Part shown: one piece after another, positions 55,133 to 64,000 of the stretch | Layout: the number at the start of each line of letters is the position of its first letter | How positions within the stretch are numbered: position 1 is the first letter of the stretch | Notes under the pieces: generated by a model | What the model was told of the DNA's origin: nothing | Databases searched by the model: none | The model's input: the letters and a program-made list of their open reading frames with translations, nothing else | Assembly: GCF_001704415.2 (NCBI RefSeq) | Contig: NC_030820.1 | Span: 39,600,036 to 39,664,035 of the forward strand | From: Capra hircus | Lineage: Eukaryota > Chordata > Mammalia > Artiodactyla > Bovidae | DNA: 64,000 nucleotides | Direction: 5' to 3' | Translations under genes and position numbers: made by a program

Positions 55133-55772
55133 ATACAAGCAAAGAAACAAAGAGCATGGGGTTGAATTGCAGTCCAGGTGGAGCATTTGTTTGTAATTTG
55201 TAGCCACAAGTATGGTGCACACCATTCTGAACTGCCCGTAATCTGCCCCCACCCCTCGCATTCTCCATCCCTCACCTGCCCACCCTGTGACCTTTCCTCT
55301 TTGCTGGGGCTTTCTCTGGCCCACAGTGGGGGACAAACAGAAGAACTGGGGAGCCAGCGCCCTTTTTCTGGGAGCAGCCCTCAAGTAATAGCTGAGAGAT
55401 GTTGGTGGAAGGATGCCAGCTACCTGTCCTCTGGTCGGGGGCTCCATGTGCTCTGCTCTGTCCCCCAGGGCCCTGGGGGATGAAGTCCCATTGCCACCAT
55501 GGGGACCTTTTCATTAAAGCCCCTCCCTTGTGTTGGCTCCTTCCCTTTGCTTGATTCTCATCCTCACAATCTCCTGATGTTTTGTGAATTCGCTGGTGAT
55601 GGGGGTCTGCTATGCCTATCAGCATTTACCAGCAAGGCTGACCCAGGTGAGCGCTTCTGATCCTTGGGTCCCATCTCCCATCACATGTGATGGAGACTAA
55701 AAGCTGACTAGACTGGTATCCTCAGACACAGGGCACCCATCCTCCTCCTACCACATATTCATTTACTGGGTT
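55133..55772. other. Unique sequence, no gene accepted
   Basis: About 640 bp. Overlapping antiparallel frames (101 to 130 codons) lack a family. Confidence 0.42.
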
Positions 55773-55977
55773 GGGCTTCACAGGTGGCTCAGTTGGCTCA
55801 GCACTCTCTCTGCAGTGTAAGAGACCCAGGTTCAATCTCTGGGTCAGGAAAGTCCTCTGGAGAAGGGAATGGCAACCCACTCCAGTGTTCTTGCCTGGCA
55901 AATCCCATGGACAGAGGAGCCTGGTGGGCTACAGTCCACGGGGTCGCAAAGAATAGAACACGACTGAGTGACTAAAC
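55773..55977 (+). mobile_element. Bov-tA SINE
   Basis: Sense, head GGGCTTCACAGGTGGCTCAG, GGTTCAATCTCTGGG B-box region, tail GACTGAGTGACTAAACC. Confidence 0.94.
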
Positions 55978-56357
55978 CTCCACCATGGGTTTTTTAGGGC
56001 AAAGTTGTTAAAAATCCTTGTTTCTTGAGAGTGATCAGGTTTACAATGTAGGAAAACTACACGCCTACTTTATAAGCTATGTTTGAGCTACAGAAAGACA
56101 GACACTCAAGGGTTGCATTACCTGCATGACCATGTTCTTTTCACCAAACCGTTGGTAAAACCACTGTAAGACCAGAGGTGAAACTGAATAAGCAGCAGAG
56201 CATCGTCAGGACACAAATTTCCAAGGGGCACAACAGTTGGCAAAACGACTTCAAATTTTAAAATAGACACGAGAGAAATAACTAGAGGAGACAGTGAGCG
56301 TCTAGGAAGACAGCCTTCAAGATGAGGCCCTGATCATCCAAGGTGTTTCCTAGCCAG
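55978..56357. other. Unique sequence, no gene seen
   Basis: About 380 bp; no repeat or frame of note. Confidence 0.45.
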
Positions 56358-56375
56358 CTTTGGGGAACTGAGAGA

Positions 56376-56593
56376 TCAAAAAGTGAAAGTGTTAGTCACT
56401 TGGTCATGTCTGACTCTTTGTGACCCCTTTGATTGTAGCCCGCCAGGCTCCTCTGTCCATGGAATTCTCCAGGCAAAAATACTGGAGTGAGTAGCCATTC
56501 TCTTCTCCAGGGGATCTTCCCAACCCAGGGATCGAACCCAGGGCTCCTACACTGCAGGCAGATTCTTCACCGTCTGAGCCACCAGGGAGTCCC
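56376..56593 (-). mobile_element. Bov-tA SINE
   Basis: Antisense, complete. 18-bp target duplication CTTTGGGGAACTGAGAGA (56358-56375) versus CTTTGGGGAGCTGAGAGA (56594-56611), one mismatch. Confidence 0.96.
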
Positions 56594-56611
56594 CTTTGGG
56601 GAGCTGAGAGA

Positions 56612-57274
56612 CGCGGGCATATAAGTTGCTCCTTATTTTATTACTTTGGTTGGTATTGGAAGCTCCGCTGGATTAAGCTGCTGAAATATGAGGATGGTTT
56701 GCTGCACCAGAGAGACTCCCCTAACTGAGACAGGGCTATGGATCTACTTTCAAAAAGGACCCTCTGCTTCATAAGAGGAATCTCATCAGGATGGCCTTTC
56801 ACAAGTGTGACATGATGCCATTTATTACAAACTGACTTCAGAGCTACATTAGTGGTGATTGGGTCCTCAGCAAAATGCGCATACTAAAGTCCAAGGTTAA
56901 AACCTTTGTAGCTAATTCTGATGGCTCTCAGAATCTCCCAATATTAGTTGCAAATAAATGCTAAGTCTGTATTGTTTTCCTGTATATGTTGAGTCCGCTT
57001 TGTTCTCTTAGATGAAATACAGTTCTCCTGTTTGTCACTTTATCACTGGACTCCCCCCATAAGCAGTCTTTGAACTCAACACAAGCAATAAAATGAATCC
57101 CATGCTAATTCTATTTTCTTCATGACAATAAACACACTTCAAGAAAGTCCATCTTTGAGTGGCTTCCGTTGAATTCAGAGCAGTTGACATTTTGACCAAT
57201 GAAGTACTTTTAACTTCAATTTTTTTTACTGGTTAGATGGTTTCCACTCAACATGGTTCTTGAGGTTTATACCC
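56612..57274. other. Unique sequence, no gene seen
   Basis: About 660 bp, AT-rich. Short frames only. Confidence 0.45.
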
Positions 57275-57400
57275 ACTTTTCTGTTGGACTGTGAGCTCTG
57301 GGAGGCCAGCGACCATGGTCTCCTCTGCTTCAGCCCTAGCTTGTGGCTCAGAGCCCCAAGTAATTGATGGTCTATAAATTGTCATTGAATATAAGAATAC
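57275..57400 (+). mobile_element. L2-like ancient LINE 3' fragment
   Basis: GGACTGTGAGCTCTGGGAGG, then GTCTATAAATTGTCATTGAA mimic the L2 3' end (TGTAAGCTCC...CAATAAAT...GTTGAATGAA). Confidence 0.6.
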
Positions 57401-58437
57401 TTCAGCCAGAGGACTCTTTGCATTTTACTTTGGGGTGTGTGTGTGTGTGTGTGTATAAATAAATGACACATATATGCTAGTTTAGCTCACCTGTGGAGTT
57501 TATCTTTAAGCAACATATGTCAGAGATAGTAAAGATTCAGTTGAGCATCCTGGTTTGACAGAGTTGCTATTCTGGTTCAGTGATTCATCTTTGTTCTCAG
57601 GTCATGGAATGAGGATTGGTTGCATGAAGCCTGGCTTTAGAGCCTGAAAGAATCAATCAACTCCCCTTAGGGACAAGGGGAGATCTCGAAGCTTTGGAGA
57701 AAATGGGAGGCTACCACTTGGGAGCAGGAAATACTCGCCTTGAAAATACATGTTGCCCGAAGCCAGTCTTTCCAAGAAGTTGCTTTTGGCAGCTACGAGA
57801 ATCCACTGGACTAGAAAATCCAGGAAAGAAAAGATCCACATTCCAAGAACAAGCTGGGGAAGCTGGGAATGCTGCCGCTTCTCTCCAATTAGGAAAAGAA
57901 GCAACAAAACGCGATTGGCTCAGCAGGGGAAGAAGAGGCGAGAGATCTGCCACCTGCTCATTGTGAAGGGGCCAGAGCAGCACAGATGTGGCCGTGTGGC
58001 CCTCCCCTCCATTTTAATTCCATTTGAGCTTCGTGGCTCCAACTGCTGGGAGCTCAGGCCCTCTGTGTGCGGCGCACAGCCGCATAGGAAACCCGAGTGG
58101 GATGAGCACTTAAATTAATTAGGTTTCGATGAGGATACACTTTTGCAGACTTCAAGGGGAAGAGAGACTAGGGGAGGCCATATAGCAGAAAATCTCTGAC
58201 GATATTGGCAGGAAGCGTATGGAACTGCATTCACGGATATCTTCATGTGAGTTGAGGTCAGCCTCTGCTGAACCATTTGGCACTTTTTTGTGCAAAATTA
58301 AGGAACAGGATGACCTAAAAATTCCCTTCCCACTTATAAATTTTTTATTTTAGCAAATCTGGAAACATGGATAATCCACTCAAATAAATCTTAAATATTT
58401 TGAAGTTTCCTTTTTACAGTGCTGTAAGTGGAAAAGC
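57401..58437. other. Unique; candidate conserved element at 57890-58140
   Basis: No gene accepted, though a 122-codon plus frame covers 57750-58118. A (GT)10 repeat lies at 57435-57454. 57890-58140 is repeat-free and looks conserved in style (CCATTTTAATTCCATTTGAG, AAATTAATTAGG). Confidence 0.35.
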
Positions 58438-58665
58438 GGGGTTTTCCCAGGCAGCACAGGGGTAAAGAATCTGCCTGTCAATGCAGGAGACGCAAGAGAA
58501 GTGTTCTATTCCTGGGTTGCAAAGATCCCCTGAAGTAGGAAATGGCAACCGGCTCCAGTATTCTTGCCTAGGAACTCCCTTGGACAGAGGAGCCTGGCAG
58601 GCTAGAGTCCAAGGGGCTGCAAAGAGTTAGACACAGCTGAGCAACCAAGCATGCACCTACACACA
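58438..58665 (+). mobile_element. Bov-tA SINE
   Basis: Sense, head GGGGTTTTCCCAGGCAGCAC, body CCGGCTCCAGTATTCTTGCC, tail AGCAACCAAGCATGCACC. Confidence 0.93.
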
Positions 58666-61600
58666 GGTTGAAAGATAAGATATGGGTCTATTCTTCTCAT
58701 GAAAAGATTCCTGCACATTTCCACAGCCAGAAGCTCATTCCAGGGACCAAGGTCCACTCCCCACAACTCACTTTGGAAATCTGGCAACAGCTTTGGTTCT
58801 AAATCCAGACCAATATCTCTTGAAAGAGAAGCCTATCCTGGAAAAGCCAATGGACTTCATGACATTGTGGTACAACAAGGATTCCTATTGGGTACAGGTG
58901 TGACCATCAGAGGCAAGGGTACCCAAGAAAGCCAGTTACAAAGACATGGCACAGATGAAGCTGAGGAATAGACGGTGCCTGGGAGAGGGGAGAGGTGAAC
59001 GTGGCCCAGGGCGACACAAGTAGGCTTGTGTGATTTGCCTCTATCGCTACTTTGAGGCAACTGCCATTGGCTGAATGTCCAACTATTTCCTTCCATTTCC
59101 CCCATATATATAGACAGATGATGACTTTTGACATTTTCAAGTTAGAAAAGAGTGATGGAAGAAAGTTCAAGTGATAAAAGAAAAGAAACAAAACAAGATA
59201 ATTAAAAATCAAGTTAGAACTTGTGGCCCACCTCTTAGACTGTTAGCATGCATGCAAATGCCAGCCTCCACTCTGTAAGAGGATACCCATGTGTTCATTA
59301 GATGTTTGTTGAACTTAGTTCAATATAACTATTTATTAAGCATCAATGCTCCCAAACATTTTCTTAGCATAAAAGAGCACTTTCTTTTTGGTAGGAAAAC
59401 TATTTAATAAATGATTGCAGTATTTCTCCCTCTTAAATCCCATGAATTAAAAAAATGTTGAACATCAAATAGCACGTCTGAATTTTAATAGCCTTCACAT
59501 CATGAATTAACTACAATAGAAAATAAACTCATCACTAGATCTCAATTTACTCACAAAAGATCCCAGCTGTCACCCAAAAGCCGAAATGGGTAGAGACATT
59601 TTGCTTCCTGGGAGCGGATCCCTGGCTATTGACAAAAGCATTTACGGGCATTATTAGCAGGAAGAATCAGCCTAGTGAATAATACAATTATGGGCTATGG
59701 TTCAGATATTCAAGTGCAAGTGTCCAGAAGGTGATGTAGCAGCTAATCTCTGAGGGTAGTTTTGAAAATAATGACATTTAACCTATCATAGCAATTGTTC
59801 TCATAAAAGACATGAACCACTGTAATGAATAATAAAATCCAGCATAAAAATTACATCCTGGTGCTAGAAATTGTGAAAATGAGCACAGTTGGTCTTACCA
59901 AATGAAGTCACCTACATGGGAAGAAAAAACAATGCCTTTAAAAATGCTTTTTAAATGTATCTAAAGAGCAAAAATGCTAGAGAAACACCATTTCTTCAGT
60001 TCATTTCTAGACGAGGTAAGACATGCCAAATTCACTAAGAATAGCGGTAATGATTATTCAAAGCATAACATGAAGGACAGCAGTTAATCTGATTAGAGTA
60101 ATGACATTTCTAATGTATTTATTTGGGGTAGCGATTGCTGAATTGCACTGTTATTAGCAAGCTTACCCTGTTTACTGGAATGCTGATACATATTAAGTCT
60201 GTCTTTGAATAATGCAGGCTGAGCATGTGGACAATAGAAAGGGTCGTCTGCTTTCCTCTCCCCCTCCATGCGCTATCTGATCTGTCTGCCTTGATTTGGA
60301 ACAGGTCTCTGGGCTTTGTTATTGTGGACGCTCAGCTCTCCCACCCCTCCCAGCTTTGGGCTCCTTGAGTTCCAATGTCAGATACACTTTCGACATCCCC
60401 GCTGAGAATTCATTGTCCCTGAGCTTTCCAAACATCCTTATGAACTCTCTTTCTCTTTTTATGTCCAACTAAGAACCGATTCTCATGCTTGATTAGTTGA
60501 TCCACCAACCTTAAAATTATTGCATCTAATTTGTGAGTAGGATCAATTACCAAAAACATTCAGCTCATGGAGCTACTGGCTACATTTGAGACTAGCTAAG
60601 ATCCAGACCCTCCTAACCTGCAGAGTTTTCCAAGATTATGCTCTCTGGTGGAGAGAGGGGGAGGAAATATTTGTATCAAATCCGTATCTCAGCTCCATTC
60701 CTTTCTGAATTGTGAGCTTACAATTGTGAGCTGTATTACTTCCTTTTAGTCTGCATCTCTGGAGCCCTCATTGAAACTTGAAAGTTTTAATCCATCAAAC
60801 ACAAGATTTTTTTTTTTTTAAGAGGAGAATAGAGATTCAAAAGGGGAAAAGAGAAGTATAATCCAAACCACTGAGGATTGGCAGCCTCACGTATGAAGGC
60901 CTTTTGTTTATATTCCCAGAGCCAGGTGATCTTGAGGGTGTGGCAGACCCATAGCTAAATCATCCTTGTGATGCCATTGAATTGATGGGGTGAGAGTTGT
61001 GTCAATCAGTCAAGATCTGTTGAACATCAGCCCCATGCCAGGCAGCAGGAATCAGGGCAACTCAACAAATGAGATCCATCCATCCTCCATGTGGTCTAGT
61101 TTGTCACTGACTCTTTCTAATGGGATTTTTATCCTGGGAGAGTCAGAGGTCAGTAACCATCTGGAATCACATGAAGTCCAGGTGTGAATGCAAGATGAGT
61201 TTGTCTGATAAGCACTGTACTGCCTGGACTAACGGCTCCTGAAATATTTCCAAATATGTTTTGGAAATAAGCATAGCTAGACTTGGCCATGGAGAGAGGT
61301 AGCAGGATCTGGGAACAGGGTCGGTGTAGAAGTAGGTGGCCCCAGCCAGCTCTGTGCAGACCAAGGTGAGGTAGCTTACAGGTGCCAGGGCCTGGGCAGT
61401 CCTATCTATCACCGTGGGGCAGGTCAGCATGGAGGGGGCCACAGAGCAGGCTGCAGGACAGGCACACAAGTGGCCTTGTCGTCAGGAGCTGAGGCTCCAC
61501 GTCCTGGCCACGATGGATATGTAGGCTACAATGCAAAGTTCCTTGTAGCTGAAAAAACAACCCAGGAGCTGGGAACCTAATGACCTCCAACTTAGTAAGA

Positions 61601-61795
61601 GAGAGTTTGATGACCTTTCTTGTGTTAAATCATGAAGTCAAGGCATCATTTAGTTAGTGACAGCTGAGTTAAATTAATAATTTCCAAAATTATTCAAAAA
61701 TTATTAGAATGAGTTGATTACAATTATATTACTTGGTGAGCAATTTTATTATAAGATATAGACTATATTATACAATCATATGTCTCATACATAAG
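58666..61795. other. Repeat-poor 3.1 kb; candidate conserved elements
   Basis: The longest stretch without a recognised young repeat. 59540-60230 is AT-rich with ordered words such as GAATAATACAATTATGG, CTGATTAGAGTAATGAC and GCACTGTTATTAGC, typical of enhancer-like conserved elements. No coding frame is accepted. Possible ancient L2 words near 61020-61050. Confidence 0.4.
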
Positions 61796-61883
61796 GTACA
61801 TACATACATACACATATATATACACATACATACATACATATATATATATACACATACATACATACATATATATATATATATAT
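61796..61883. repeat. Compound (CATA)n/(TA)n microsatellite
   Basis: Alternating CATA and TA blocks, three cycles of roughly 30 bp, directly upstream of a Bov-tA head. Expected to be highly variable. Confidence 0.95.
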
Positions 61884-61890
61884 GTTGTTT

Positions 61891-62094
61891 GGGCTTCCCT
61901 GATAGCTCAGCTGGTAAAGAATCTGCCTGCAGTGCAAGAGACCTGGGTTTGGTTCCTGGATTGGGAAGATGCCTTGAAGAAGGGCATGGCAACCCACTCC
62001 AGTATTCTTGCCAGAAGAATCTGCATGAACAGAGAAACCTGGGGGCTACAGTCCATGGGATCAGACATGATTGAGCAATTAAGCACAGCACAGC
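61891..62094 (+). mobile_element. Bov-tA SINE
   Basis: Sense, complete: GGGCTTCCCTGATAGCTCAG head, GGTTTGGTTCCTGG, CATGGCAACCCACTCCAG, tail TTGAGCAATTAAGCACAGC. Shares the GAAGGGCATGGCAACCC variant with the copy at 1870-2106. Confidence 0.95.
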
Positions 62095-62137
62095 ATATAT
62101 ATCTTATCTAGAAGTTTAAAAACATGTATATGTATGT

Positions 62138-62152
62138 TATATATATATATAT
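62138..62152. repeat. Short (TA)n tract
   Basis: About seven TA units downstream of the SINE, inside an AT-rich stretch (62090-62165). Confidence 0.8.
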
Positions 62153-63208
62153 AAACTTATATTACTTGCCAGTTCTTAAAATTCATATGTCTTTTGAATG
62201 TCATCTTCTGTCAATATATGGATTTTTGTGGTTCCCTTATGTGGTTCTAACATTGGCAGGGCCAAGTTCAAGGTATAGATGAAGGCCCCCATGTCATTGT
62301 CTAAATATTTAAAACATCCATCAAGCTTTTGATGAAACATGTTTATCTTCCTACCTTGAAAATACTCTTTGTGAGATGACCTGGAAGGCCAGGTTTGCCT
62401 GTGGATCCTGGGCCCTCTGAGTCCACAGGGCACACTGGGAGGCAGGGCTGGCTAATCCTCTGCACAGGGCCCATCACCTCTTCCCACTGCCTCCAGCTCC
62501 CTCTTCACTGAGAAATACCCAGATATGGACCTGGAAACACCCCCAGCCCAACCCCTCCCAACACCTCCTGCAAACAGCTGTTCCTTGGTGACCTCTGGAG
62601 CCTGGGTTGTGTGTCACAGCCCAGTGTCCCCTCAGCAGGGCAGACCTGGGCAGTGGCCCTGTGCAGACCCTGGAAGCAGACTCAGGGCTGCATGGACAGC
62701 AAATTCTGGGATCCTGTTGTCCTGAGCATGGTGTGGGAGGAAGGCTTCAGGTATGTCCCCAAAACACCATGCTTCTCAGGGCTGCTCCCAAAGACTGATA
62801 GATCTGGCTCATTCCAGTGGAGATGGGGCTTCTTTCAGGGGTAACTGGTTCAAGGGGTAATGTCAACTCAAGGTCTCTCTGTGGGCCTGGCTGACATTTC
62901 CTGAGCCTCTTGCTTGCAGTTTGATCATCTTCCTCCCTTGCCTTCATTCGCCAGTCAAGTCTGTTTGGGGGTCCGAATATGCTGTCTACATTCTGGGCTC
63001 CCTTCACCATTCACAGGTGTTCTCCCCAGATGCTCTGTCCATCTCATCTCCTCTTGACATCCACTTTTTGGAGGACCTGAGCTCACACAGACCAGAGTTA
63101 GTGTGAATCTACATTTCTGGGTTTTCCAGGATGAGGTAAATTTGAAGTCTTTTATCACGTGATCCCTTCTTTATCCCTAAGGAATCTTATCCGGCCCTGT
63201 AGATTTTT
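62153..63208. other. Unique sequence, no gene accepted
   Basis: About 1.05 kb; GC-rich middle (62400-62700). Frames up to 87 codons on both strands show no family. Confidence 0.42.
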
Positions 63209-63400
63209 TTTTTTTTTTTAGCTTTTAATTTTGAAATAATTATAGAGTCACAGGCAGTTGCAAAATCAGTTGCGAAACCCATAGACTCTTAACACTGTTT
63301 CCTTCAATGGGAAACATAATATAGCTTTAGTAGAATATCACCCACGAATCCCAAAACCATGTACATGCTGATGCTCCCCCTGTTTTGTTTCCAGCTCAAA
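63209..63400 (-). mobile_element. Old L1 (L1M-like) 3' UTR
   Basis: Antisense: T-run, AATTTTGAAATAATTATAG, GTCACAGGCAGTTGC, GTTTCCTTCAATGGGAAAC, AGTAGAATATCACCC. The pattern is that of ancient mammalian L1M 3' ends. Confidence 0.78.
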
Positions 63401-63559
63401 CAGACCCCTCTTCCTGGAGCTCTAGATGCATCTATCCCTACCTACTCAACATGTCCAGCAAGAAACTTTGATCTCTGACTTCCTTAATTTGATAATTTCC
63501 AGGTCTTTTTTGTCTTAGTAAATGGTGCTGCCAGCCATCAAGTTGCTGACACCAACAAG

Positions 63560-63755
63560 AATCTTGTGACTGATGTATGTGTTTGTCCATTGTCGACCCA
63601 TCCCCGTGAGTGTGTGATTTCTATGAGGTCAAGGGACTTTGTCTTCTTAGAGGTGAAATTCCCAGCACCTAGCACAACACTCATGCTGGAGAAGGTTCTC
63701 AATAATATTCCTGAAGTGAACAATATAATCCACAGAAAAAATACATATTTGTTAA
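63560..63755 (+). mobile_element. L2-like ancient LINE 3' fragment
   Basis: TATGAGGTCAAGGGACTTTG, CCCAGCACCTAGCACAACAC and GGTTCTCAATAATATTCC follow the L2 3' end order; diverged. Confidence 0.7.
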
Positions 63756-64000
63756 ATGAATAGATGGTTTCAGTAGAGAGAATAGGGTCACAGATGATAC
63801 CAAGCACCAGAATTTGGTTTCTTGAGTCACGGGTTACATGCCCAAGTGATAGTTGTCTAGAAAGAAAGAAAGTTGGTAAGTAATTGATATTGATCTGGCA
63901 GAGAAAGCTGCTTCAACCTGAGAATATTGTCACAGGTAAAGCTCAAACCCACCAGCTTCCCTCCCTTCTTTCCTTTTCTCTCTTGGTTGCCAAGAACACA

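Noticed and set aside
1870..62094. tRNA-like boxes in many places
   Set aside because: All A/B-box-like words sit in Bov-tA, CHR or MIR SINEs; no stretch folds as a complete tRNA with acceptor stem that I can see.
1..64000. CRISPR arrays, operons, prophage or plasmid genes
   Set aside because: None seen. Regular repeats here are microsatellites and dispersed SINEs or LINEs, and the base composition and repeat families are those of a ruminant chromosome.

Overview
This is vertebrate nuclear DNA from a ruminant (cattle, sheep, goat, buffalo, deer or a relative). The evidence is the repeat content. It holds tRNA-Glu-derived Bov-tA SINEs, dimeric Bov-A2 SINEs, BovB (RTE-type) LINEs, a bovine-type L1 with an intact ORF2 C-terminus, older CHR-type SINEs, and ancient MIR, L2 and L1M remnants. 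I see no bacterial-style genes, CRISPR array, operon, CpG island or obvious multi-exon protein gene. It reads as intergenic or long-intron sequence.

Layout. 1-1194 is the 3' part of an L1 cut by the window edge. 1.2-13.2 kb is a SINE/BovB mosaic with unique gaps, two sequences fitting the CTCF core, and a conserved-looking AT-rich patch near 11.1-11.3 kb. 13.8-14.5 kb holds the only intact recognisable protein reading frame of a cellular gene: a minus-strand processed retrocopy of ribosomal protein RPL10A (uL1), with poly-A, target-site duplication and a 5'TOP-like start. 14.8-24.9 kb is mostly unique, with scattered SINEs and L2. 25-31 kb is LINE-rich: inverted and direct BovB copies, then a young-looking 5'-truncated L1 of about 2.4 kb with a 685-codon open ORF2 C-terminus. 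31-44 kb is mostly unique, with MIRs, CHR SINEs and one exon-like segment at 35.64-35.81 kb. 44.9-49.7 kb is a nested LINE cluster: L1 inside older L1, and BovB inside L1. 50-64 kb is unique sequence with SINEs, including a repeat-poor stretch of about 3.1 kb (58.7-61.8 kb).

No genes here work together in a pathway. The biology visible is retrotransposition: L1 and BovB provide reverse transcriptase, and Bov-tA, Bov-A2, CHR and the RPL10A mRNA are copied in trans. Many insertions keep legible target-site duplications, so the local order of insertion can be read. I did not find a new biological system. The most checkable oddities are the intact RPL10A retrocopy, a 24-bp BovB micro-insertion, a hairpin-like template switch inside a BovB copy, two L1 3' ends with inverted 5' segments, and two short unique words shared in swapped order between 4.5-4.9 kb and 10.3 kb.
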